From contig JAFZQX010000007.1 in assembly GCA_017620205.1 (NCBI GenBank), positions 62,001 to 126,000 on the forward strand: a DNA stretch of 64,000 nt, read 5' to 3'. A program made the position numbers and the translations under genes. Origin of the DNA: Clostridia bacterium (GTDB lineage Bacteria > Bacillota > Clostridia > UMGS1883 > UMGS1540). Under the pieces are notes generated by a model. It made no database searches. It was not told where the DNA came from and saw nothing but the letters and a program-made list of their open reading frames with translations. Position 1 is the stretch's first letter. Every line of letters starts with the position of its first letter. Of the stretch, positions 41,966 to 50,614 are shown one piece after another.

Positions 41966-43429
41966 ATGAAAAAAGTATTTATTTTCTTGTTGTTAACATG
42001 TTTCCTTGTTTCATTTACTGCTTTTGCGGACGGCGCAAAGCTTGTTGGCTACAAAATAATAATAGAAGGCAAAGAGGAAAGCTCTGTTACGTTTAACATA
42101 AATGACCGCACGTATGTGCCGCTTCGCGGCATTTCCGAGCTTTTCGGCATGGAAGTTTTGTGGGATGCGGAGACGGAAAATATAAGCATTAATACATTAC
42201 CGAAAATTGAAGTTGAAAACAAAATTTCGTGCGATGAATTTTCGGGCGGTATAAATGCTATTGAAGTTTCTTACGGCATTTCTGTTGACGGCGTAAAAGG
42301 CAATATAAGTGAAAAAATATATAACATAAACGGCAGAACGTTTGTGCCGCTTCGCGCAATATCGGAGCTTCTGAATAAAAACGTAGATTGGGACGGCAAC
42401 AACGAAACGGTTTATATTTCGGATTTTTCAAACAGTGTGCTCTATCCGTTTGAAAAAGACGGACTGTACGGTTATATGGATGAAAACGGAAATGTTTTGG
42501 TTGCGCCCAAATATGAGTTTTGCACGGATTTTTCCGACGGCGTAGGAATAGCGAGAGATGCGGACGGTTATGAGCGTTATGTATATGCAAACGGCGAAAT
42601 GTCCGAAAAATACTGTTATCACGCGCTCGGGTTTTATTCGGAAGGCGTTGCCGCAAGATATGTGCGCGACTATAAAGAGGGAGAAAAGCAGCACACTTTT
42701 GACGGCATTGAATGCATAGTAAAAGTGTTTGATAAAGAGGGCAACATCGTCATAGATGAAGAATTTGAAGACGTTTACGGCTTTACGGGCGGTATAGCAA
42801 GAGTTATAGATTTAAGCGGAAAACCGCGTTATATAAATAAAGCGGGAGAAACTGTAAAAATTTCCGGAATAGCGGAAGTTGAAGATTTGTTTGACTCCGG
42901 TTATATAAGTCTCAAATCAGACGGCAAAGAAATGCTTTATGACAACAAAATGAATAAGATTTCCGATGCAGAATATGACTGTATTCTTGATGCCCGTGAC
43001 GGATTTGTTATCGCCATGAGAAACGGCAAAAAATCGGCATTTGATTTTCAAGGCAATATAGTCATAGACTCTGTTTCATCTTATTTGGGTGAAGGCTTGT
43101 TTGCAAAGTTAAAAACCGTAGGAGAGCAAAAGCAAGCTTATGAAATAATAAATGCAAGCGGCGAAATAATAGCCGATGTGAAACTTTTAGACCGTTTAAA
43201 ATTTCAAAACGGCAGCGCGGTTGTTGTAACGGAAGATAATGATTTTGCTCTTTTAACACCTGACGGAAATCTTAATGTGATTTGCAAAGCTGAGAGCGGC
43301 AAAGAGTGGGAAAGAGTAGGAAATCTAATAAGAATTATTGACAAAAACGAATATAACGATGAAGAAGAAAAAGACGAAATTGAATTTCACTATATTGATT
43401 TTGACGGTAAAACAGTTCAGCCGAGATAA
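41966..43429 (+). CDS. secreted protein with copper amine oxidase N-like domain and WG repeats
   Basis: A 487-residue exported protein: signal peptide (about 1-22), a copper amine oxidase N-like region with two NDRTYVPLRGISELFG / NGRTFVPLRAISELLN hairpins (about 30-152), then WG-like beta-propeller repeats to the C-terminus, of the form GLYGYMDENGNVLVAPKYE, each 30-45 residues with a Y/F-D-G-F or F-S-D-G turn. WG repeats occur in many surface and sporulation-linked proteins; their ligands are unknown. ATG 41966 follows AAGAGG. Third such domain protein in the window. Confidence 0.85.
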   Translation: MKKVFIFLLLTCFLVSFTAFADGAKLVGYKIIIEGKEESSVTFNINDRTYVPLRGISELFGMEVLWDAETENISINTLPKIEVENKISCDEFSGGINAIEVSYGISVDGVKGNISEKIYNINGRTFVPLRAISELLNKNVDWDGNNETVYISDFSNSVLYPFEKDGLYGYMDENGNVLVAPKYEFCTDFSDGVGIARDADGYERYVYANGEMSEKYCYHALGFYSEGVAARYVRDYKEGEKQHTFDGIECIVKVFDKEGNIVIDEEFEDVYGFTGGIARVIDLSGKPRYINKAGETVKISGIAEVEDLFDSGYISLKSDGKEMLYDNKMNKISDAEYDCILDARDGFVIAMRNGKKSAFDFQGNIVIDSVSSYLGEGLFAKLKTVGEQKQAYEIINASGEIIADVKLLDRLKFQNGSAVVVTEDNDFALLTPDGNLNVICKAESGKEWERVGNLIRIIDKNEYNDEEEKDEIEFHYIDFDGKTVQPR

Positions 43430-43447
43430 CTTTGATATTTGATAATA

Positions 43448-43477
43448 GAAAAGGCAGCCTTCGGGCTGCCTTTTTTT
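43448..43477. terminator. bidirectional terminator
   Basis: AAAGGCAGCC and GGGCTGCCTTT with a TTC loop and T runs, between the WG-repeat gene and cmk. Confidence 0.85.
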
Positions 43478-43491
43478 GTGTATTGAAATAC

Positions 43492-44172
43492 TCATTTAAT
43501 CTTTTTGATTTTATCTTTCACCGCTTTTTTAACCGCTTCTATAGACTGCGGAAGAGTTAAATGCGTTGTGTCTATCTCTATCGCGTCATCCGCTTTGCAA
43601 AGCGGCGCTATGGCGCGTTCGCTGTCGTTTTTGTCGCGGAATTTCATATCTTTTAAAACCTCGTCAAAAGTTACGTTTTCACCTTTTTGAACGAGCTCCG
43701 CAAGTCTTCTGCGCGCTCTTATGGCCACATCGGCAGTTAAAAATATTTTAACCTGTGCGTTAGGCAAAACGTGCGAGCCTATATCCCTGCCGTCCATAAC
43801 AACGCTCTGCTCGGACGCTATTTTCCTCTGCATCTGCAAAAGCTTTTCGCGCACTTCGGGGATAGTTCCGACATCGGACGCGCCGCGCGAAACTTCCGGT
43901 GTTCTTATAAGAGACGAAACGTCCTCGCCGTTTAAATAAACGGTTATTGCGCCGTCCTTTTGGCGAAGGTCTATATCGATATCATCGAGCATGGAGTTTA
44001 CGCTCTTTGAGCTTTCCGTATCTCCGCCGTGGCTTAAAACGTAATATGCTACGGCGCGAAACATTGCGCCCGTGTCTATATAGAGATAGTGCATCTCTTT
44101 TGATATTTCTTTTGAAATTGTGCTTTTGCCTGCGCCGGCAGGACCGTCTATTGCAATATTTATTATTTTCAT
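43492..44172 (-). CDS. cmk: cytidylate kinase
   Basis: A 226-residue (d)CMP kinase. The P-loop is GPAGAGKST (about 10-18), followed by YIDTGAMFRAVAYY for CMP binding, VVMDGRDIGSHVLP, and the KFRDKNDSERAIAPL lid segment. It phosphorylates CMP and dCMP with ATP. Last gene of a minus-strand operon with HutP-like, flavoprotein, methyltransferase and YerC genes, an order common in Clostridia. Confidence 0.97.
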   Translation of the reverse strand: MKIINIAIDGPAGAGKSTISKEISKEMHYLYIDTGAMFRAVAYYVLSHGGDTESSKSVNSMLDDIDIDLRQKDGAITVYLNGEDVSSLIRTPEVSRGASDVGTIPEVREKLLQMQRKIASEQSVVMDGRDIGSHVLPNAQVKIFLTADVAIRARRRLAELVQKGENVTFDEVLKDMKFRDKNDSERAIAPLCKADDAIEIDTTHLTLPQSIEAVKKAVKDKIKKIK

Positions 44173-44190
44173 GGCTAATCTCCTTATATA

Positions 44191-44607
44191 CTAAATAGCT
44201 CTGTGACCGAGTGCAACTGCCATTTCATTAAGATGCAGAAGACCTATTCCGAAAAATACACATACGCAGATATGCTCGCCGCTTCTTGCTATGCCTATTT
44301 TTCCGCCTACGTTAAGTCCCAATGCTTTATTTGCTATCTGGGATACGGCTTCCTTAGCCGCGCCCGCAACAGCGCCTTCCTCTGCGTGCGTTTCGCCTAT
44401 AACGCCTTCGCGCTTTGCCGCTACCACCGTTCTTTCTATTATTTTATTAACGGATGAAATAAATTCGCCGCCGAAATTAACAGCCGCCGCCGAAACGCCC
44501 TTGTCGCGAAGATCCTGCTTTAAAGCGTTTTCGGTATCAAGATCCTCAGTTAAAGCGAGCTTTACGGCGTCCGCGCAAATCTCTTTACTGCCGTATGTAG
44601 TTTTCAT
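44191..44607 (-). CDS. HutP family protein
   Basis: A 138-residue protein of the HutP family, whose Bacillus member is an L-histidine- and Mg2+-dependent RNA-binding antiterminator of the hut operon. The C-terminal FFGIGLLHLNEMAVALGHRA motif is close to Bacillus HutP, and GETHAEEGAVAGAA aligns with the metal/histidine site region. No hut genes are present; in Clostridia this gene sits constantly between the BaiN-like flavoprotein and cmk, so a broader role is likely. Confidence 0.85.
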   Translation of the reverse strand: MKTTYGSKEICADAVKLALTEDLDTENALKQDLRDKGVSAAAVNFGGEFISSVNKIIERTVVAAKREGVIGETHAEEGAVAGAAKEAVSQIANKALGLNVGGKIGIARSGEHICVCVFFGIGLLHLNEMAVALGHRAI

Positions 44608-44623
44608 ATATAAATCAATCCTT

Positions 44624-45832
44624 TCAGCCTATACTGTTACCTGCTGCGTAACCTGTTGAATATGCGATTTGTAAGTTATAACCGCCCGTGTACGCGGAAA
44701 CATCTATCATTTCACCTGCGAAATAAAGCCCCTTTATAAGCTTGCTCTCCATCGTTTTGGGGTTTATCTCATCTACGCAGACGCCGCCCTCCGTAACTAT
44801 TGCTTCCGCAATAGGGCGAAAGCCCGTAAGCTCTATTTTAAAGTTTTTAAGTGTATCTGAGAAGCGGTGCCTCTCTTCTTTGGTTATCTCACAGGATTTT
44901 TTTCTTCCGTCAATGCCCGACATTTTTACCGCCGTTTCAAAAAGCGCATGGGGGAGGAGCTTGTCGAGTGAATTTATGAAATCCTTTCTCGAAAACTCAG
45001 ATAAATCTCTTATCAGCCTTTTGTCAAGCGTTTCAAAATCAAGCGCGGGTTTTAAATCTATTACGGCAAAAAGCCCTTCCGGTTTTTTTATATGGCAGCT
45101 CGCGCTTAAGACCACGGGGCCGCTTATCCCGAAATGAGTAAAAAGCATTTCTCCGAAATCTTCGTATACGGTTTTTTGCCCGTCAATTATTTTAAAGCCT
45201 ATGTTTTTAAGGCTTAATCCCATTAAAGGCCTGCATATCTTTTCATCTGCCGCAAGCGGCACCAGGGAAGGCTTTAAGGGCGTTATTGTATGCCCCAGAA
45301 GCTTTGCCATTTTAAGCCCGTCGCCGCGTGAGCCCGTTTGAGGATAGCTTACGCCGCCGGTTGCCAGAATAAGCGCGTCGCAAGGAAATTTTCTGTTTTT
45401 GTCATCCGCAATGCCGCAGATCCTGCCGTTTTCGACTACCGGCTTTTTCGCGCGGACATTATAGCACTTAACACCGAGACTTTTAAGATGATTTGAAAAC
45501 GCCGCGACAACAGAAGGCGCGCTGTCGTTTTCGGGGAAAACGCGATTGCCGCGTTCAACCTTTGTTTTAACGCCTATACTTTCAAAAAAATCTATAGCGT
45601 CGTAATTTGAAAACCCGTTTAAAGCGCTGTATAAAAAGCGAGGGTTTTTCGTAATGTTTGCGATAATGTCATCGCCCGCGTTTGTTATATTGCAGCGGCC
45701 CTTGCCCGTTATTCGCATCTTTTTGCCGAGCATTTTATTCTGTTCAAGCAGTATTACGCTGTGTCCGCACTGTGCGGCGCGCGAAGCCGCCATCATACCG
45801 GCAGGTCCGCCGCCGACTACCGCCACTTTCAT
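44624..45832 (-). CDS. NAD(P)/FAD-dependent oxidoreductase (BaiN/RdsA, aminoacetone oxidase family)
   Basis: A 402-residue flavoprotein. The N-terminal dinucleotide fold opens VAVVGGGPAGMMAA, with a GKGRCNITNAGDD motif near residue 45 and ALILATGGVSYPQTGS in the second half of the FAD domain. The C-terminal GLYFAGEMIDVSAYTGGYN is the family hallmark. Members include aminoacetone oxidase and the bile-acid BaiN reductase; the physiological substrate here is unknown. ATG 45832 overlaps the methyltransferase stop by four bases (ATGA). Confidence 0.93.
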   Translation of the reverse strand: MKVAVVGGGPAGMMAASRAAQCGHSVILLEQNKMLGKKMRITGKGRCNITNAGDDIIANITKNPRFLYSALNGFSNYDAIDFFESIGVKTKVERGNRVFPENDSAPSVVAAFSNHLKSLGVKCYNVRAKKPVVENGRICGIADDKNRKFPCDALILATGGVSYPQTGSRGDGLKMAKLLGHTITPLKPSLVPLAADEKICRPLMGLSLKNIGFKIIDGQKTVYEDFGEMLFTHFGISGPVVLSASCHIKKPEGLFAVIDLKPALDFETLDKRLIRDLSEFSRKDFINSLDKLLPHALFETAVKMSGIDGRKKSCEITKEERHRFSDTLKNFKIELTGFRPIAEAIVTEGGVCVDEINPKTMESKLIKGLYFAGEMIDVSAYTGGYNLQIAYSTGYAAGNSIG

Positions 45833-46551
45833 TTTCCGCACTCCCTCATAACAAAGACAAGCCTTTCGCTGTCATCATTAGCTTTGTTAAGTGAAAATCC
45901 GTCAAAAACGTCTTCGCAGATAAGTCCCGCTTTTTCCGCGTTTTTGAGAATTTCGTCAATAGAATATGCCCTTTGCGTCTGTTCTTCTTCCGAACGCTTG
46001 TAAAGATTTCCGTCTTTTTCAAAGAAATTCAGACGCATATCGAGTATATTTCCCTCAAAAGAATTTTCCCAGGTATAAAATATATTATCCTCTTCAAATA
46101 TAAATGTATTGTTGCCGAGCGTTTCCGAGAGCTTTTTAAAGCTGCTTATATCAAAAATAAAAAGCGCTTTGGGATCTAAATAATTATTTATAAGCGAAAG
46201 CATTTTGAAAAGCTCATCCTCTTCGAGGAGATAATTTGCGCAGTCAAGACAACTTACCGCGGCGCCTACCGTGCCGTAAAGCTCAAAATCCGTCATGCTC
46301 TGGCAAAGGTAGAGAATATCCCCGTCCTTTTCCTTCGCGCGCATAAGCATTTCTTCCGAAGCGTCAACGCCTATCATGTCATAGCCGCGCTTGTGCAGCA
46401 TATGCGTAAGCGTGCCCGTGCCGCAGCCGAGGTCAAGCATGAGGTGCGGCTTTTGCCCGTACTTTTCAAATACTTTTTCATAAAAATCGGCTATTTTTTT
46501 ATAATCAACATCTATCAGTCTGTCATATATGCTTGCAAATCCGCCGTACAT
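45829..46551 (-). CDS. class I SAM-dependent methyltransferase
   Basis: A 240-residue Rossmann-fold methyltransferase. Motif I is LDLGCGTGTLTH (about 39-50), followed by GVDASEEML for the ribose-binding acid and a SCLDCANYLL motif-IV-like strand. The substrate cannot be told. It overlaps yerC by one base upstream and the flavoprotein gene by four bases downstream, so the operon is tightly coupled. Confidence 0.92.
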   Translation of the reverse strand: MYGGFASIYDRLIDVDYKKIADFYEKVFEKYGQKPHLMLDLGCGTGTLTHMLHKRGYDMIGVDASEEMLMRAKEKDGDILYLCQSMTDFELYGTVGAAVSCLDCANYLLEEDELFKMLSLINNYLDPKALFIFDISSFKKLSETLGNNTFIFEEDNIFYTWENSFEGNILDMRLNFFEKDGNLYKRSEEEQTQRAYSIDEILKNAEKAGLICEDVFDGFSLNKANDDSERLVFVMRECGK

Positions 46552-46835
46552 TACATTCTCTCCAACACGGTTTTATATCCGCCTTCGCCGCGCCCTTTAA
46601 GGAAAGCGGAAACGCGTGAAATTGTTGCGCTGCTGGCGCTTGTTTCTTCCTCAATTTCGTTATAGGCGCAGTTTTCCACAAGCATTTGCGCAACTCTGAA
46701 GCGCTGCGCCATAGCGGCAAGCTCCGCCTTTGTGCATAAATCAAACAAAAAGTTTTTTACTTCATCCTCGTTTTGGAGAAGAGTAAAAGCAGTATATAAC
46801 TGTTTAAGCTGATCGTCTGTTCTGTCGTTTTTCAC
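46551..46835 (-). CDS. YerC/YecD family TrpR-like regulator
   Basis: A 94-residue protein of the YerC/YecD family, which has the TrpR-type helix-turn-helix fold: LCTKAELAAMAQRFRVAQML and the recognition helix region SASSATISRVSAFLK. Bacillus YerC has been linked to DNA binding without a firm regulon. The start is GTG 46835, ten bases after AAAGGTG. First gene of the five-gene operon. Confidence 0.92.
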   Translation of the reverse strand: MKNDRTDDQLKQLYTAFTLLQNEDEVKNFLFDLCTKAELAAMAQRFRVAQMLVENCAYNEIEEETSASSATISRVSAFLKGRGEGGYKTVLERM

Positions 46836-46929
46836 TTTATCTCAGCACCTTTCTTTTCCGTATTATTATATAGCTTTCGCAAGCTAAAGTCAATACTAAA
46901 ATTCTTGCTTTAAAAATACTGTAAATATA

Positions 46930-46958
46930 TTGACTCAAAGGTGCACAGGTGATAAAAT
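46930..46958 (+). promoter_or_regulatory. promoter of the first polysaccharide deacetylase gene
   Basis: TTGACT (46930-46935) and TAAAAT (46953-46958) with a 17-bp spacer. A second AT-rich -10-like tract (TATAATAT) lies downstream. Confidence 0.65.
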
Positions 46959-46998
46959 AATAATATAATATTTTATCAGCAAAGGGGTACGCCTGCAA

Positions 46999-48180
46999 AT
47001 GAAAAGAATTCTTGTTTTATTACTTGCCGCGTGTTTTATTCTGACAACCGGCGCTTATGCCGACACCGTAAAAATGTACAGCTTGGACGGCAGAGAAACT
47101 TATGTTGACAGTTCCGAGGTTGAATCGTTAAAATCGGTCGGCTGGTATGAGAACTTTGAAGAAGTCACAACTACTATTTTTGCGCCTGACGGCAGAACCG
47201 CGCTTATATACAAGGCGGAGCTTGAAAACTATTTGGCGCTTGGCTGGTTTGAAAAGTATGAGGACGTTGCCGTAACCGTTTATGCTCCCGACGGCAGATA
47301 CGCAAATGTTTACATAGCGGATTTACCGGCGTATAAGGCACAGGGCTGGTACGATAAAATTGAGGATGTAACCGCTACGGTTTACGCGCTTGACGGCAGA
47401 CAGGCAACAGTATATAAAGCCGAGGTACCTGCCTATAAGTCGGTGGGATGGTATGATAAATATGAAGATGTTGTAATGAAAATATATGCTCCCGGCGGCG
47501 TGTCGGCAGTGATTTATAAAGCAGATTGGCCGGCTTATAAAGCGCAGGGCTGGTACGATACGGCTGTGTTTGCAGACCCGTCGCGTCCGATGGTGGCGTT
47601 TACTTATGATGACGGACCGAGTCAGTATACATCGTCAATTCTCGATACGCTTTCGGCTAACGGCTGTAGAGCGACATTCTTTGTTGTAGGTCAGAATGCC
47701 GCCGTTTATAAATCAACAATAGCGCGCGAAGCGTCGCTCGGAATGGAAATAGGAAACCATACATATTCGCATCCGGATTTAACAAAACAGTCATACGGAA
47801 ATATTCAGTCCCAGATAAGCAGAACGGATACGGCCGTATATAACGCATGCGGACAATATACGCGCCTTATGCGTCCGCCGTACGGCTCGCAGAATTCCAC
47901 GGTGCGCTCCGCTGTCGGCAAACCTCTTATTCTCTGGTCTGTTGACACGCGCGACTGGGAAAGCAGAAATGCGGATAAAGTAGTTGCAAATATCTTAAAC
48001 AACGTAAAAGACGGAGATATTATTCTGATGCATGATTTGTATCCGTCAACAGCCGCAGCAACGGCGCGCATTGTTCCGGAACTCGTAAGGCGTGGTTATC
48101 AGATAGTAACGGTAAGCGAGCTTGCACGCTGCAAGGGTGTAAATCTTCAAAGCGGAGGAACCTACAGCGCAATCAGATAA
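46999..48180 (+). CDS. secreted polysaccharide deacetylase with five 34-residue repeats
   Basis: A 393-residue exported protein: signal peptide (1-21), five tandem repeats of 34 residues (about 23-192) with the pattern [IV]YAPDGR-x-A-x-[IV]YKA-x4-YK-x2-GWY-x-KYEDV, then a NodB domain (about 195-375). NodB motifs: TYDDGP (catalytic and metal Asp), HTYSH (metal histidines), RPPYGS, WSVDTRDW and ILMHD. Likely substrate: N-acetylated peptidoglycan or another surface glycan. The repeat presumably binds cell wall, but I know no named family for it. First of a tandem pair with the gene at 48248. Confidence 0.92.
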   Translation: MKRILVLLLAACFILTTGAYADTVKMYSLDGRETYVDSSEVESLKSVGWYENFEEVTTTIFAPDGRTALIYKAELENYLALGWFEKYEDVAVTVYAPDGRYANVYIADLPAYKAQGWYDKIEDVTATVYALDGRQATVYKAEVPAYKSVGWYDKYEDVVMKIYAPGGVSAVIYKADWPAYKAQGWYDTAVFADPSRPMVAFTYDDGPSQYTSSILDTLSANGCRATFFVVGQNAAVYKSTIAREASLGMEIGNHTYSHPDLTKQSYGNIQSQISRTDTAVYNACGQYTRLMRPPYGSQNSTVRSAVGKPLILWSVDTRDWESRNADKVVANILNNVKDGDIILMHDLYPSTAAATARIVPELVRRGYQIVTVSELARCKGVNLQSGGTYSAIR

Positions 48181-48185
48181 TATAA

Positions 48186-48212
48186 GAAAGCCGCAAATAA
48201 TTGCGGCTTTTG
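48186..48212 (+). terminator. terminator between the two deacetylase genes
   Basis: AAAGCCGCAA and TTGCGGCTTT form a 10-bp stem, with a short TGTT tail. Termination may be partial; no clear promoter separates it from the second gene. Confidence 0.6.
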
Positions 48213-48247
48213 TTACGGAGGAAAATTACTGAAGGATGTATGTGTGG

Positions 48248-49432
48248 ATGAAAAGGATAGCGGTATTATTACTTGCGGCGTGGATTTTGCTTGCGTTTGC
48301 CGCGGGCGCGGATGCTGTTAAGATGTACAGCATGGACGGAAGAGAAATAACTGTTGACGGTTCTGAAGTTGAATCGTATAAAACTGTCGGTTGGTATGAA
48401 AATATTGAGGAAGTAACAACATGGATTTTTGCGCTTGACGGAAGATGCGCGCGTATATATAAAGCGGATTTGTGGGATTACCTGAGCCTTGGTTGGTTTG
48501 AAAAGTATGAGGATGTAGTTGTAACCGTGTATGCGCCCGACGGCAGATGTGCCAATATTTATAAGGCTGATTTGCCCGCGTATAAAGCGCAGGGATGGTA
48601 TGACAGATACGAAGATGTAATAACCACCGTTTTTTCAAACGACGGCAGACAGGCTGTTATATATAAGGGACAGCTTCCCGCGTATAAAGCACAGGGCTGG
48701 CAAGAAAAATACGAAGATGTAATAATGACGATTTACGCCACCGGCGGCAGAAGCGCAACCATATATAAAGCCGATTGGGCAAAGTATAAAAAACAGGGCT
48801 GGTACGACAGACCTTTAAACGCAGACCCGTCAAAGCCGATGGTCGCTTTGACTTTTGATGACGGACCGAGCCTGTATACGCAGTCAATTCTAAACACATT
48901 GAGCGCAAACGGCGGCAGGGCAACTTTCTTTGTAGTAGGGGAGTGCGCCTTGACATACCCTTCCGTACTTCAGTGCGAGGAAGCGCTCAAAATGGAGATA
49001 GGAAACCATTCATATTCGCACCCTAAGCTTGACGGAATGTCATATAATAATATAAGAATTCAGCTAAACGCCGCGGATAACGCCGTTTATAAAGCCGTAG
49101 GTCACTTTACGCACCTTCTGCGTCCGCCAAACGGCGCGAAAAACACAAACGTATGCGCAGCAGCGGGAAAACCAATAATTTTATGGTCCCTCGATACGCA
49201 CGATTGGGAAACTCAAAACGCGGACATGATTTGCGCGGCTGTTTTAAACAATGTAAAAGACGGAGATATTATTCTTATGCATGACGATTACGAAGCTACG
49301 GCCGCGGCTGTGGCGCGCATTGTGCCTGAGCTTCGAAACCGCGGATTTCAGTTAGTTACCGTCAGCGAGCTGGCAAGCTACAGGGGAAAAACACTTGAAA
49401 GCGGGGTAGTATACACCGCATTTAGAAAATAA
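48248..49432 (+). CDS. secreted polysaccharide deacetylase, paralogue with altered RPPYG motif
   Basis: A 394-residue tandem paralogue of the preceding gene, with the same signal peptide, five 34-residue repeats and NodB domain. Metal and catalytic motifs are kept (TFDDGP, HSYSH, LDTHDW, ILMHDD), but the usual RPPYG is RPPNG here, losing the motif tyrosine in a loop of the substrate groove. Cysteine content is also higher. Start chosen by comparison with the paralogue (MKRI); the in-frame ATG at 48236 is the alternative and has GGAGG 14 bases upstream. Probably different glycan preference or reduced activity (inference). Confidence 0.88.
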   Translation: MKRIAVLLLAAWILLAFAAGADAVKMYSMDGREITVDGSEVESYKTVGWYENIEEVTTWIFALDGRCARIYKADLWDYLSLGWFEKYEDVVVTVYAPDGRCANIYKADLPAYKAQGWYDRYEDVITTVFSNDGRQAVIYKGQLPAYKAQGWQEKYEDVIMTIYATGGRSATIYKADWAKYKKQGWYDRPLNADPSKPMVALTFDDGPSLYTQSILNTLSANGGRATFFVVGECALTYPSVLQCEEALKMEIGNHSYSHPKLDGMSYNNIRIQLNAADNAVYKAVGHFTHLLRPPNGAKNTNVCAAAGKPIILWSLDTHDWETQNADMICAAVLNNVKDGDIILMHDDYEATAAAVARIVPELRNRGFQLVTVSELASYRGKTLESGVVYTAFRK

Positions 49433-49457
49433 GCCGCATTATTGCGGCTTATTTTTG
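49431..49457 (+). terminator. rho-independent terminator
   Basis: AAGCCGCA and TGCGGCTT then ATTTTT. The stem begins within the stop codon of the deacetylase gene. Confidence 0.75.
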
Positions 49458-49491
49458 CATATTTTTTTCAAAATGCAAGATAATAAATAAT

Positions 49492-49746
49492 ATGATAGTA
49501 GCTGTTGATAAAAAACTTAAAAGTTTAAAAAGTAAACTTGCCGCGTTGGGGTATGACACGGTATACTTCGGAGAATACGAGTATCCTTATGACGCGGCGG
49601 TTGTTTGCGGCATTAAAGGAAAACTGACAAACAGCCTTGAAACACATACAAATTACGGCGTATTCTATGTTGACGGTACGGGGAAAAGCGCAAAAGAAGT
49701 TTCGGATATCCTTCAAAGAAAGCTCTATTCTCCGCTGTTTTTTTGA
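49492..49746 (+). CDS. YkuS-like (UPF0180) small protein
   Basis: An 84-residue protein resembling Bacillus YkuS/UPF0180: VDKKLKSLKSKLAALGYDTV, the AAVVCGIK strand, and YVDGTGKSAKEVSDILQRK near the end. Function unknown. There is no convincing Shine-Dalgarno in the AT-rich leader (GATAATAAATAATATG), so it may be translated from a leaderless or weakly initiated message. It is bounded by terminators on both sides. Confidence 0.62.
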   Translation: MIVAVDKKLKSLKSKLAALGYDTVYFGEYEYPYDAAVVCGIKGKLTNSLETHTNYGVFYVDGTGKSAKEVSDILQRKLYSPLFF

Positions 49747-49752
49747 ATAGCT

Positions 49753-49790
49753 AAAAAGCCGTCCCGCAGGAAAGCGGGACGGCTTTTTTT
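49753..49790. terminator. strong bidirectional terminator
   Basis: AAAAAGCCGTCCCGC and GCGGGACGGCTTTTT form a 15-bp stem, T runs on both sides. Confidence 0.93.
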
Positions 49791-50576
49791 TTACACTTCC
49801 GTGTGTTTGCTGATTGCGTTCCAGGCAACGAAATTAATTGTATATGAAGAAAAAGCAATAAGGAAAAATACAATCAGGATAATCCACCAGATGGGGAATT
49901 TAAGCATAAGAAATATATTTATCAGAATAAGCAGTATTAATACAAGTAAATTTTGCGGCAGATTAATAAACGCAAAAAGCAAAGAGTTTTTAAATACTGT
50001 TTTAAGCGGCATGTCAAACGTCACAATAAGCGGAAAAACATAAAAAGACGCCATACTGATTATGATGCCTATCATAGATGTCAAACACAGCATTACAATG
50101 TTTGTTGACGAATAAAAGAAAAATGCCGTCAAATATAAATATAAAACCGCAGTCATAATAAAGCCTGCAATTATGGATTGTTTAAAGTTCTTTTTTGTCT
50201 GTTCAAAAAAATCGCTTACAAGAAATACCGGTAGTTGTCTTGCATAATTCCGGCATAAATACGTAAGTCCCGCAACCGTCGGTGAAAAGAGCCAAAAAAC
50301 GATGAAAGGGAACGGTGACATTAATTGCTTCCCTTGTATAACTAAAGACAGATGCTCAATAAAGGAGCTCGTGTCCTGATTATCCATACTTGTAAAAAGC
50401 GGTAAAAAGAAAAACAAAAGCAGTGCAAACAGAATAATATTTACACCGAAAAAGAGTAAATTTGTTTTTAATAAAAGTGTTGTTTTCCTGAATAATATAG
50501 GGAAGTATTCTCGCTTTTCCGCTTCTTCGCGCGAGATTCCTTTGCCCGGTTTACTGTAGCTATTGAATAAACCCAA
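49791..50576 (-). CDS. DUF624 (YesL-like) membrane protein
   Basis: A 261-residue protein with five to six membrane helices. YesL-type features: N-terminal FNSYSKPGKGI, the LFSPTVAGLTYLCRNYAR segment and FFEQTKKNFKQSIIAG. DUF624 proteins occur next to sugar ABC transporters and LacI/AraC regulators in Firmicutes; role unknown. TTG start at 50576, seven bases after GGAGG. It lies 38 bp after the LacI gene and is probably in its transcript. Confidence 0.85.
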   Translation of the reverse strand: MGLFNSYSKPGKGISREEAEKREYFPILFRKTTLLLKTNLLFFGVNIILFALLLFFFLPLFTSMDNQDTSSFIEHLSLVIQGKQLMSPFPFIVFWLFSPTVAGLTYLCRNYARQLPVFLVSDFFEQTKKNFKQSIIAGFIMTAVLYLYLTAFFFYSSTNIVMLCLTSMIGIIISMASFYVFPLIVTFDMPLKTVFKNSLLFAFINLPQNLLVLILLILINIFLMLKFPIWWIILIVFFLIAFSSYTINFVAWNAISKHTEV

Positions 50577-50614
50577 TGTTTTGCCTCCTTGTATATCTTT
50601 AGGCGGTACCGTTT

